64,000 nt of DNA from Anaeramoeba flamelloides. Taxonomy: Eukaryota > Metamonada > Anaeramoebidae. Position 1 is the first letter of the stretch. Each line of letters opens with the position of its first letter. The notes under the pieces were generated by a model, which was not told the DNA's origin, did no database searches, and saw only the letters and a program-made list of their open reading frames with translations. Position numbers and translations under genes: made by a program. The stretch covers positions 2,915,501-2,979,500 of the forward strand of contig JANTQA010000076.1 of the NCBI GenBank assembly GCA_027625915.1, in the 5' to 3' direction. Positions 12,115-22,769 of this stretch are shown here, piece after piece.

Positions 12115-12775
12115 AGCTCGAAGTGTTTTTAGATTTTCTTGAGTTTTCTGTTTGTTTGTGAAGTTTTCTAGGTTTTTTTGAGTTTTCTATTTATGTGGAA
12201 AATCAATAGATTGTTCGTTAGGTTTTTTTGACTTTTTGAAATAAACCGAAAATTTATTAAAATTTTCTCTTTATTTCTGAAAGTAAAAAAAACCGAGAAC
12301 ACTTCACAAATAAAATAGAAACCCCCAAAAAAACTTAGGACACTTGACTAATAAAACAGAAAACCTAAGATAAATGCTTTTAGGTTTTTTTGAAATCTTT
12401 GAAATAAAAAGTTAATTTATTACATTTTCAATTCATTTCAAAAATTAAAAATAACGGTTGTTAGTTTTTCCATAATTCATAAGAATTGAGCAAAATCTTT
12501 GATTTTTAATCAAAATTCTGAAGTTTATGGATCTTGCAGAGAATTTTTTATCAAAGCTCTTATGGTTAGAAAACTTTGGGTAATAAAGAAAAAATAAAAA
12601 CAAAAATTGAAAATAAAAAATTCCGAAAATAGTTTAAAAAAATCTATAAATCCAGGTACATAGTACCCCACTCTTCGGAAGTAACGTCTATGTTTTTTAT
12701 TTTTTTAATTCAAAAGAATTGAACAAAATCAATGATTTTACTCAATTCTTTTAAATCAAAAAAAAAAAAACTAAA
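12115..12775. repeat. Palindrome array 1
   Basis: The stretch alternates two hairpin modules. One pairs TTAGGTTTTTTT..ACTTTTTGAAATAAACC with its complement across an AAATTTATT loop. The other pairs an AAAAGAATTGA/ATTTTACTCAATTC arm. The linkers read GTTTTCTGTTT-GTTTGTGAAGT and, inverted, CACTTCACAAATAAAATAG. The text near 12655-12675 (TAGTACCCCACTCTT) resembles the SINE tail at 38.5 kb. Nothing in it looks coding. Confidence 0.7.
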
Positions 12776-13464
12776 GACAGTGGAATGCCAATTTATTAAT
12801 CACAGTTTGTGTAATTTTTATTTATTATTGATAATCTTTCTATCCGGTTTTTACACCTCCTGTCCCAGAACATGGATAATTTTTAATTTAGTAATGTAAA
12901 TGATATAATAAATTTGTTATTTTAATAATATAATTATTTTTCTTTTCTTTTTTATTTAGTAAATTTTCTTTGATTACTCCTATCTCTAAATAAATAAATA
13001 AATATAATCTTTGATTTTTCTCTATCCTTTGGATTCTGGAAAATATAGTTACTCTACAGAACCCGAAGTAACCACACAAATATTTTATAATAATAAATAA
13101 TAATAATAAAAAAAAATATTCAAAAGGATATTTAAGTTAACTGTCAAGTTCAAAAATTCGAAAATTCATAACATTTACCAACTGTATAGACATATAATAC
13201 AATATAATAAATAAAAAATTAATTTCAATTTTGACCTTTAGGTATAAAATATGAACTGAAGAAATAATAGAAAATATTAATCACTTTTTTATAGGCACAG
13301 TATTCCTCTAAAAATGATAAATTAATATTTCTAAACAAATTCAAATGAAATTAAATTTTAAAAAATAATTTTGCAAATACGATCTTTTTAAATTATTTTC
13401 ACAAATGAATAATCATGAAATCTACTATTTTTGGCTTAATTTTTTGGAAGTTAATTTAAATAAA
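12776..13464. other. Gene-free AT-rich spacer
   Basis: No gene, RNA gene or clear repeat was recognised. An open stretch on the minus strand at 12888-13079 has no resemblance to known proteins. Confidence 0.4.
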
Positions 13465-13986
13465 GTCCATTCGAAAAATTTGGACACACCCAAAATCAAA
13501 AATAGGCAAAAAAAAACCCAATTTATTGTATTTTTGCAAAATTAATAGAAACAACTTTTAAGAAACTCATTATTAATGTTTTAACAAGTAATCATTTTAA
13601 TCCAAATCAAAAAAAAAAAAAAATAAAACTCAAAAATCAAAAAATTTGTGTCCAAAATAATGAAACGAGCAGAACAAAAAATGTATTGGTACATTTGTTG
13701 AAATTTCACCAACAATTGTTAATCGATCAAATGATAAGATACCATCTATTAATTGTATGTTATTTTCCAATTTAACAAACTCAACACTAACTTTCTATCA
13801 ACCATTGAAAAAAAATTTCAGATCTAACCAAACAGATTACGTAACTACAAAAAAGGAAATGAAAACAAAACGAAAAAGACAAAAAATGAAATTGTTTGTA
13901 AAATCAAAATTCTTTCCAAATTGAATTTAAAGTGCAGTAATGATGTTATTTCCACTATTTAAACTGTGTCCAAAATTTTGGAATAT
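13465..13986 (+). mobile_element. CCAAAATTTTGG repeat family, copy A
   Basis: The left end has AAAAATTTGGACACACCC and the right end GTGTCCAAAATTTTGGAA, which are inverted copies. The interior (13640-13985) matches stretches at 25475-25838 and 41885-42240, and the reverse strand of 50960-51300. Shared blocks include GTGTCCAAAAT..GAAACGAGC, AATCGATCAAATGATAAGAT and AAACAGATTACGTAA. It is probably a non-autonomous DNA transposon; there is no coding sequence. Confidence 0.75.
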
Positions 13987-14014
13987 AGTTTATAATGAAT
14001 TTTCCATCAAGTTA

Positions 14015-14300
14015 CCAAGGTTTTCTATTTTATTTGTGAAGTGTTCTAGATCTTTTTTAATTTAGAAATAAACCGAAAATTTATTAAATTTTTTTGTTTA
14101 TTTCTAAAGTAAAAAAAACCTAACCAAAATCTATTGATTTTTAAAATAAATAGAAAACTCAAAAAAACTTAATGAAAATCAATATCCAAAAAAAATAGAA
14201 AACCTCAAAAAAAAACCTAGAACACTTCACAAATAAATAGAAAACTGAAAAACCCTGAAAGAAAATTATATTGATTTTCAAAAATAAAAAGAAAATTCAA
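14015..14300. repeat. Palindrome array 2
   Basis: The array shows the module AAATAAACCGAAAATTTATT with its inverted partner TTGTTTATTTCTAAAGTAAA, followed by inverted linkers (TAGAAAACTC, CACTTCACAAATAAATAG). It is the same set of modules as in the other arrays, in a different order. Confidence 0.7.
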
Positions 14301-15384
14301 GAAAAACTAACAGATTTTTTCTAGAATTCAAAATCTTTTCTTTTTTAATTTATTTATTGAGAGAAAGGGGCAATTAAAGAAAATTTATATCCTTGAATAA
14401 AGGGATGAAGAAATAAGAAATAAGTAGGATAATATATACTTGAGAATAGTTGATATTCGAGTCAGAAGTCTAACCAATAAATCGAATAACTTTTTTTTAA
14501 AATTGAAAAACTCAAATTCTTAGGTTAGCACAATTGAGAAAAACAACAATTTTCATTCAAATATTAGGTCCAAAGATCAAATAAATTTCTAATAGTAATC
14601 AATATCATTATAATACAGTCATTTTTAGTGTTTCAGTAACATTGAAATAACTCATTTTTTTACCAAGCTGCTATCCATCTTTTATTAAAAAAATTTGTAA
14701 TGAATAAAATTAGGAAAAAAAATGATGAATGATTTCAAATTATGAAATACCCAAATAAATTTTTTCTTCGAATATCCATTCAAACTGGGGAAAATCATGT
14801 AACCCATCTCATTATAATTGGACACTTTGACTCGAAAATGTTTTATTTTAGAATTAGAATTCTAACAATTTAATCAATACAGAGATCCTTTTAAAAAAAC
14901 AATTAATTTTGAAAAAATGAATCAAAAGAAAAAAATTAAATCAGTGATCAGTTGTAAAGATTAAAATTATTTTAGTTGTGTATTGGCTACATGATGGTTT
15001 GAACATTTAAATGGATAATACTTATCAATTAATGAATGCTCATTGAGTCTCAACTTATTTTTGTAAAATATTCAATTAAATATTATAAACCTTTTTTGGA
15101 TAATACAAATCATTTAATTCTACTAGATTTTCAATTCTATCTAGTCAAATTATTTTATTGAACAAATAAGATATAAAAACAGAAATTTAAATTTAAAATA
15201 TTTAACGAAAGTTAAACATAAAATAATTGATATGAAGATTGTTTATACCCCCTTTTTTTTTTTTTTTTCGTTGAAAGGGTTTCATTCATTCTAAGATTCT
15301 AAGTAGGTACAATTAGATGAGAAGAATAATACCAGAAGTGAACAAATCACTTTTTTCTTAATTTTTGATTCGATCAGAAAAATA

Positions 15385-15556
15385 CTGGTATTTGAATTAT
15401 AAAGGGAAAAATTTTCACTTCATTTTCAATTTCCTTCTTTAAATATATAGTTTTTAAATTACAACCCGTTTCGTTTGAAAACTCTATTTATTAAAAAGAA
15501 AGAAAAATCTCGAAAATGGGGTGAAAATTTTTTTCCGTTTAGAATTTAAATACCAG
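15385..15556. mobile_element. MITE family 2, copy 1 (TA-flanked)
   Basis: A 172-bp element with inverted ends CTGGTATTTGAATT and AATTTAAATACCAG, flanked by TA on both sides. The inner arms carry AAATTTTCACTTC and its complement. Related elements occur at 51825-51989 and, more diverged, at 23991-24236. It has no coding capacity. The TA target suggests a Tc1/mariner-type mobiliser. Confidence 0.8.
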
Positions 15557-16139
15557 TATATTGTTTATTTTCATCAGGTTTTGTTTGATTTTTATTATTT
15601 ACAACCCCTTTTTAAAAAACAGTTTATTAGATTTTGAATCAAATTTAAAATAATTTGTGCCACAATAGAATGTTGAGATAGGAACTCAAGATAAACAAGT
15701 TAACATTTCTCAAAGTAAAAAAGATAATTCGACTTAAAATTCTATTCTGATATTTATATTTTACATATAAAAACAATAATAATTCATAATTCATAATTCA
15801 ACAAGAGTTTGGAATAATAAAAAGTACCTTATATCAACCGAAGTCAAAAATGATTGTTCTCTGATCTTCTTGAATCAGTTAATAAGTTAAAATTTTGACT
15901 TTATGCTTGCTACTACTTTAAAGATTACTAAGAATTAGTAATGATATTCATTCTCATTTTTTTTTAGAAATTGTCTCCAATATTTGATCCAATCAGAAAA
16001 ATAAATTATTATTTTTTGAAAGTCAAAATATGGATTTGTATAATTTACTTCTTAGACAAAGCAATATATACGATTTATTGTAAAATCAACCTAACAAAAT
16101 TTTCATACAACTTCTTAAAAAAAAAATAATAGAAATCAT

Positions 16140-16285
16140 GTAAAATTTCAATTTTTTAATTCACGAAAGAAACTTATTTTATTAATTTCCCAGATTGAGA
16201 ATTGGGAACTCTGATTATTGTGTTTTAATTCATTGAAATGTGATTTTTTGGAAAGCTGAAAAAAATTTTGACCTTTTTATTTTAC
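16140..16285 (+). repeat. Dispersed repeat shared with 54.5 kb
   Basis: It matches 54530-54680: both contain AATTTCAATTTTTTAA, TTGAGAATTGG and TTTTAATTCATTG in order. The class is unknown and no termini are clear. Confidence 0.55.
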
Positions 16286-16653
16286 AAATAATAGTATGCT
16301 TTTTAAACAATTTGTTTCCAAAACTTTTTCCAAATAAATATAAAATTAAAGTGTGTCTTGGTTATTTTTAAGTGCCTTAAATAAACTCACCAATAAAAAA
16401 AAAAAAAAAAAAAACAAACAAAGTTCCTTAAAAATCCCTGAGTGAAATCAAAAAACACCTGTTGTGTATTTTCAAATTTTCTTTTTTATGAAATGAAGAA
16501 AATTCAATTACTTTTTCTTTTTCCATATAAACTTATTAATAAAATATTTTGTATAAGTAATTTCTGTGTACAAAACTTTGTTAACCAAAACTAATTATCA
16601 AAATTGAATCTCTTTTCATTTTTTCTTTTTTACCCTTCATTTATTCTTCGTTT

Positions 16654-16656
<3 letters not shown>

Positions 16657-16688
<32 letters not shown>
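16657..16688 (+). promoter_or_regulatory. 32-nt oligo-dT tract upstream of the BTB gene
   Basis: This is an uninterrupted run of 32 T residues ending about 70 bp before the chosen start codon. Long T runs also lie inside introns and after stop codons here, so a promoter role is only a guess. Confidence 0.3.
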
Positions 16689-16756
16689 CCATTATCCTTC
16701 TTTCCATATTCCCAATACAAATAAGCAAATATTTTCTAATTTATTCCTCTGGAATA

Positions 16757-18571
16757 ATGTCTATCCGTACAACTGACGAACTGATTTCGCCACTTGTAAA
16801 CGAACCTGAATTGGCAAATGTGATCTTTAAAATAGGAAAAGATGGTGTACCAATGTTTGCACATAAATTAATCTTGTCTGTCTCGAATCTCTTTTTTAAA
16901 AAGCTTTTTTATTCTCAAATCAGCAACAAAACAAATCTGGACAAAATCAAGGTGATTCGAATCCCAGACATTGAACCCAAAGCGTTTAAACCTGTTTTAG
17001 ATTTTATATACACAAGGCATACAGAGCTGAATTTAGAAATCATTTGGTCGATCTTTGATGTCTGTGATCGCTTTGAAATGGATGAATTCAGGGAATTTTC
17101 CCTAAACTTTTTAGAGAACAACCTTGAAATAAATCAACTTTTCCATTACTACGAAGAGTCTTTGTATGATCAGCATCCTGAAATTGGGAAAAGGCTCTTA
17201 AAATTGATTGAGCAGAATTCACAAAAGCTTTTTTCTCGAAAAAAATGTTTGAATACGTTACAACAAACAACAATTCTTCAAATTTTAAAATCGAAGAAAC
17301 TCCAAATTAAAGAATACGATCTTGTGAAAAGAATTAAAGAGAGAGCTGAATTTCTATTATATCAAAAAGAACAAAGAAAGAGAGAAGCAAAAAACAAAAA
17401 CGAAAAAGAAAAAGAAAAGGAAAAAGAAGAAGAAAATGATCATGAAAATGAAAAAGATATAGAAAAAAGAAATGAAAAAGAGAAAGAAAAGGAAAAGGAA
17501 AAGGAAAAGGAAAAGGAAAATAAAGACAAACAAACAAAAAAAGCATCTCACACCAGAAATGGGCATTATCATAAAAAAAGAATCAAATATACTTTTCCAG
17601 AGCAAAGGAACAATCAAGAGATGAACGATAAAAACAAAACGTCGCAGGAACAACCAAAAAGCTTTAATTATAGAGAGATAAGATCCTGTGTGGGTAAACT
17701 ACTTGATCAAATTGATTTAAAATTATTATCAAATGCTGAATTAGAACAATTAGTCAAAACAAATTTATTTTCCAAACAGCAAATGAGGCGTTCGCTTAAA
17801 AAAATCAAAAACAAGAACCAAAAAAAAAGAGATCAAAGATGTAAAACAAAGGAGGATTTACAGATCTTATTCATTACCAACGAAACGAAAGAAGCAAGAA
17901 TTGAAAACATTCTTGAGTCTCTAAAATCGAGTGGGATAAGAAACATTTCTGTGCTACACGCAGACAAAGAAACCCCATTTTTAAAGACCCTTAAAAAATA
18001 TGACGCCCTCTTCCTCTTTTCGACCCCACGAGGCAATTTCCAAGACCCGGTATGGCTCGGCGATGAAATTTCCAAATATGTCAACGATGGTGGCGGGATC
18101 GTGATTTGTGCGTATGCATGCCTCGTGGAAAGGAAAATTAAGTCCAAATTTTCATATGCCCTTGAGGGCAAGATCAGCGGTAAAAAATTCCTCCCCATGA
18201 AAAAAGGCCACTTTTTCTCTGGAAAGAATGGCACAACCAGGTGCGATTTAGGTAAAATTTTCTTACCAAACCACCCGACAATCAGCCAAGTCAAATGCTT
18301 CGACGGCGGCATACATTCGCACAGAATCAACACAAAATTCGTACCTGGGGGGGTGGATTCCAAGATTATCGCACAATGGAGCGATGGCAACCCTTTGATA
18401 TGCTACAAAAGAAAACATAAACAAAATGGTATTGTTCTCGTTCTAAACTTTAACCCAGTGTCAGAAAGAAAATTTTTAGGTGATAAAGGTGGCATATCAG
18501 GAAGTTGGTCCATTTTGAGCAATGGTAATAAAATTCTTTCAAATGCAATTCAATTTGTTGCAACGAATTAA
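16757..18571 (+). CDS. BTB/POZ protein with KE-rich linker and C-terminal amidotransferase-fold-like domain
   Basis: A single open frame gives 604 residues from MSIRTTDEL. Residues about 7-115 form a BTB domain (ANVIFKIG, MFAHKLILSVSNLFFKKLF, IPDIEPKAFKPVLDFIY) followed by a BACK-like helical region to about 210. Residues 203-258 are a Lys/Glu/Asn run encoded by GAAAAA units. Residues about 367-604 look like a Rossmann-type domain of the class I glutamine amidotransferase/ThuA-like kind: ILFITNE, KKYDALFLFST, YVNDGGGIVICAYA and a closing NAIQFVA. The expected nucleophile Cys could be the one in VICAYAC, but I cannot confirm catalysis. BTB proteins often recruit Cul3 ligases. The frame is open upstream to 16604, but that part reads through the T run as poly-Phe and was left out. 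Base composition rises sharply in G+C at about 17995-18400. Confidence 0.85.
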   Translation: MSIRTTDELISPLVNEPELANVIFKIGKDGVPMFAHKLILSVSNLFFKKLFYSQISNKTNLDKIKVIRIPDIEPKAFKPVLDFIYTRHTELNLEIIWSIFDVCDRFEMDEFREFSLNFLENNLEINQLFHYYEESLYDQHPEIGKRLLKLIEQNSQKLFSRKKCLNTLQQTTILQILKSKKLQIKEYDLVKRIKERAEFLLYQKEQRKREAKNKNEKEKEKEKEEENDHENEKDIEKRNEKEKEKEKEKEKEKENKDKQTKKASHTRNGHYHKKRIKYTFPEQRNNQEMNDKNKTSQEQPKSFNYREIRSCVGKLLDQIDLKLLSNAELEQLVKTNLFSKQQMRRSLKKIKNKNQKKRDQRCKTKEDLQILFITNETKEARIENILESLKSSGIRNISVLHADKETPFLKTLKKYDALFLFSTPRGNFQDPVWLGDEISKYVNDGGGIVICAYACLVERKIKSKFSYALEGKISGKKFLPMKKGHFFSGKNGTTRCDLGKIFLPNHPTISQVKCFDGGIHSHRINTKFVPGGVDSKIIAQWSDGNPLICYKRKHKQNGIVLVLNFNPVSERKFLGDKGGISGSWSILSNGNKILSNAIQFVATN

Positions 18572-20287
18572 TGAATTTTTTTTTTTTTTATTTTTTTTGA
18601 TATAATATAATATCTTGATTTTTTCTTTTTTAATTCTGACAATTTTTTTTTTTAATTATGCGAATAAATATTAAAACAATTTTATTGTTCACCTTTTTTT
18701 TTTTTTTTTAATTTTTTGTACAAAAATTGAAAAGGTATTATTTTTTCATAATTCAGATTTTTCAAGATCTTCATTAACCCTTTTTCTTAGATACTTGTTT
18801 TCCTTTAGATTTTCTAAGAATAAAAATTTAAAAATTTGGTTTTAAAAAATATTTTTTTTACTTTTCTTAATAGAAAGATCGAATATAATTTTTGTTTTCT
18901 TTAATTTTTTTATATTTTTTCCACAGCATAAATTTCTTTATATTGGGAAGAAGGGTTACAAAGGAAAAAGAGTAAGTGGTTACTTAGTAACACTGGGATA
19001 TTGAAAAAAATGGTAGCTTTTTCAACTTAAAAACTCAAAAGTAAAGGCTAAAAATGAGAAAAATATTAAAAAACAAATATCAAAAATAAAAAAGATATTA
19101 TATTAATCAAAAACTATACCCCCAAATGAAAATTCCTATCAAAGATAAATTAAATTAAATTAATCAATAAGATTGTGATAGTTATTTTCGGACGTTTTTA
19201 ATTAAGAATTAACTTTATTTATTCCTTAACTTTTTATTGTTTACAAATTACTCCTTATAAAGCATTTTTAAATTTCATTTTTTTTTTCTTTTTTACACAA
19301 GTTTTTTTAAATTTTTGTTTGGAGCTTTTTAAAAATAAACATAATTCGGTTGTATATTTTTTTATAAATAATCCCGAAATTTATGATATAACTTTAAAAT
19401 TTTATTTGAAGAAAAATAAAGTAAAAGGAAATCTGGTTATAAGTTAAACTTCAACAATAATAATAACAATTAATTATATTTAAGATATTTCTGTAGTATT
19501 CTATTATGAGAAAATAAAAGCTGAAATCTCTTTTTTTAATAATTCAAGTCATTCAACTATTTTGGATTTACAATTATAATTTAATAAAGTTTTTTTAATG
19601 TTCTTTTATGATACTAGTCTAACAATACAAATTTAATATAAAAATTATTTTAACTTTTTAAAAAAAAAATTTTTCTCTTTTTTTTTTTGAATTAAAAAAC
19701 CTGGTTTGTGAATATTAACAAATATTTTTTTTTCAAAAACGAATGTAAAATGTAAATGGTAATATTTTTTAGATTCTTTAGTAGATTATATATTTTATCT
19801 TCTTTCTTAATGAATCATCTATTGAAAAAATGATACTATTATATATTTATTATTATATTTTTCGTTTATAAAAAAGGGTGAAATTTAAATTAAATCCAGT
19901 AGAATATTAAATAAAATCTAAAACTATTCAAATAAATATATTGTATAAATAATTATTAAAAATAATTTTTCAATTTATTTTCAAAAATTAGAAGAGATAT
20001 AAAGTTATTTTTGTACAAACAAAAAACGTTTTTTTGAAAAAAAAAAATCATATTAAATCAATTATTTAAGAAATACTGAATTAGAATTGTTCACTAATTG
20101 AAAGTTTAACAATTGTTATAAGTTACAATACTCAAAAAACAAATATCAAATAATTGTCAATACAAATAAATCCTGGATGTTTTCAAAATTTTGCACTGAA
20201 GACAAAAAAAAACAAATATTGATAAATTTATTTCACCAAGAACAATTATTAATTCATCAAAACGTTAGAGATTATTAGTTACTTTTA
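18572..20287. other. Gene-free stretch after the BTB gene
   Basis: T-rich runs directly follow the stop codon and may include the 3' processing signals. A partial copy of repeat family 6 lies at 18935-19030. No coding region was seen in the remainder. Confidence 0.5.
18935..19030 (-). repeat. Dispersed repeat family 6, partial copy
   Basis: The text GGGAAGAAGGGTTACAAAGG followed by AAAAGAGTAAGTGGTTACTT is the reverse complement of the end of the copies at 36.9 and 42.5 kb. Only this end is present. Confidence 0.6.
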
Positions 20288-20482
20288 CACCAGTTCCACT
20301 TTTAAGGAGAGAAACTTTCAACGTAATTTAAGGTACAAATAAATCTCAAATTAAGGAATAAAAATTGGAATTTTTTTATTTCACAATTTATTTTACTAGA
20401 ATTTGAATTTTGAATCTTACTTTGAGATTTTTTTGTGCCTTAAATTTCGTAGCATTTTGTGCCATAAAAGTGGAACTGACGG
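20288..20482. mobile_element. Palindromic MITE, family 1, copy 3 (diverged)
   Basis: The element has the same layout and length as the copies at 563 and 1171. The ends CACCAGTTCCACTTTTAAGG and AAAAGTGGAACTGACGG are flanked by TA. More substitutions in the TTAAGGCACAAA motifs suggest an older insertion. Confidence 0.8.
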
Positions 20483-20869
20483 TATTTGAATTTATTTATT
20501 TAAACAACTCAACTAGTAAAATTAAAAAAATAATAAAATTTGAAAAATTAAATAATAATTGAAATTAGTAGAGATTTTTCTCAAAATATTCAATTTTTTA
20601 CTTGGAATTACAGATATAAATAATCCTCAAAATGGATAATTATTGAACTTTTTTGAACTGATTTTCATTTGATAAAATAAACTCTTAATGGAATAAGGTA
20701 TATAGATTCGCCTATAATTATTTTTATAGGAATTTAGTGTAAATTATATTTATTCTGAATGGATATAAATAATCTATTATAAATATTATTCACAATAAAT
20801 AATTTGATTCTTTACTAAGGAACTACCAATAAAAAACCATCATTTTTTATTTATTTTTTTTTTTTTTTT

Positions 20870-21676
20870 TATTTTTTTTATTTTTGAAGAGAGAAAATTG
20901 CTTTTCTCCTGTGTGCCCTAATTTCTAAACCTTTTTTTAGAAATTTTGTTAAAGAACCACAAATTTTATTATCACTTACTAATGATAATATATATGATGA
21001 ATTCTTTTTATTAATAATATCTCCGATATTATTACTTTTTTTATTTTTTCAAAAATTCAGATATCCAGATTTTTTCGATTTATTTTATAGGCCGGACAGT
21101 CCCATAAAAAATGATCGAAATCTTCAATGATATCAATACTTAACTTTTCTTTACATAAATCACAATTTTTATTTTTATTTTTACTTGTTACATAAGAGTA
21201 CCTATTTAAACAATTAGTAAAATTTCGAAATTTTAGAATTGTTTTTGAAGCTTTCCAGTTTAAATATTTTTGTTGTTTGAAATTGCAATTTTGTTGTTTT
21301 ATAATTTTTAGATATTGTTGAACTTTCCAACTAGGCGAATTTTCCAATTCAGTTAATCGAAAAACTTTTAATTCTAAATCTAATAATTTTAATCCCTTAG
21401 TGTGCCAATTAATATTTTCATTTTCCAATTTTCGAAAATTTAGTATTGTTTTTAATTTTTTTAAATTTATGAAATCTAATTTTTCTATTAATTTATATTT
21501 TCTTCGGTATACTTTTAATCTAGCGAGATCAATTTTTGCTTCAGTTTTATAAATTAATCGAGGTGAATGGATATTAATTTGTAAGAAATTTGTGACTGAT
21601 TTATTGATAAATCTATCAATTCTTTCAAAATCACTTTGTTTCAAGTCAAATATTTCAAGACCATAATAAAGTTGAC
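20870..21676 (-). mobile_element. LINE 3' half, copy B (longest open frame)
   Basis: On the minus strand an open frame (chiefly 21644-21057) runs from LYYGLEIFDLKQSDFERIDRF, the region after the reverse-transcriptase thumb, through SWKVQQYLKII and YLNWKASKTILKFRNFTNCLN to CDLCKEK...DHFLWDCPAY, a CCHC zinc knuckle typical of the C-terminus of LINE enzymes. The 3' end is a GAGAAAATTG..TTTTCTC hairpin followed by an A-rich tail (T-rich as printed, about 20850-20890). The 5' side is truncated near 21676. A possible weak target duplication (ATCATTTT) flanks it. Confidence 0.85.
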
Positions 21677-22769
21677 TTAAAAAAAATTATCATTTTGTAA
21701 ATATTTTTTTTAATTCCTTTTCAAAATCAAAAAAAATAGAACCCAAAACAATAATATTGCTGTATTTAATTATACATATCAAGAACTTCCAAAAGAAATT
21801 ATTAATTTAATTTTCTAATTTCAAAGATTACATCAATAATCATCAACATACAAAACAAACAACATATTAGTTTTGTTTCCATAATTAAAACTAGTTGTAA
21901 CATAAATATACAATAAAATATTTCTGAAATAATTTGTCAAAAAAATCTATTGTTCAATTATTTGATTTTTTATAAAAAATTGAATTTTTTAGCAAATTAA
22001 TCTTGATTTTGAATAAATTATTTCTGAAATCTTGAAAATATATTGATTTTACAATTAGATTTATAAAAAGGAAACAAAACTAATTAGTCTTTTGGGGTTT
22101 ATGCTAATAATTATTGATTAATATATAAACCTTTGAAATCATAATAATCGTTACTTTTGGAAGTTCTAAAGATGAATTTTTAAATACCAAAATACTATTA
22201 TTTGGGGTTTCTTTATTGAGATCGGAAAAGGAATTAAAACAAAAAAATTTTATCAAAATTTCATTTTTTTAATAGTGATCATTCCTAAAAAAAGTTATAA
22301 TTTATTTTTTTGTCAATAAGATTTATTCTCGATTTTATAGAACTATTTGAGGGTTGTCACACTAATATCATTTACACGGAATTACAACATACTTTGATAA
22401 TAGGGAAATCTATGGTGATGCTAATCCCTTAAACAAAGATCTACTAAATACAAAATAATATTTTTGTTGACATTTTTGAGATTATTTTACTTTCTTTGTT
22501 TTTAAAAAGTAAAGTCAATCTTAAAAAGTCAAAATATTCGCTTACCTAAAATTATTGATACATAAGAAAAATTTCAACCTTCTCACAAAAAAAATAGATT
22601 TAACAAAATAATTCAGTTAACAGGCAAACAAAGCCAAACAAATTCTTAGAGTAACACTCTATAGTTAATTTGTAATAAGACTTGAAATATGTTCCTCAAA
22701 CTTCCATTCTTTAAAAAACTGATTTGTCTGTGAATCATTTTTTGTCAAATAGTTACCTAGTATTGCCAA
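21677..22769. other. Gene-free stretch upstream of the CAP-Gly/RasGEF gene
   Basis: No coding region or clear repeat was recognised. It must contain the promoter of the gene starting at 22770, but no motif stands out. Confidence 0.4.

Noticed and set aside
16604-16756. In-frame N-terminal extension of the BTB protein
   Set aside because: It would add a poly-Phe run translated from a 32-nt T tract and precedes a good ATG directly before the BTB domain.
17833-18390. 185-codon minus-strand open frame
   Set aside because: It lies over the G+C-richer part of the BTB gene; open antisense is expected there, and its product resembles no family.
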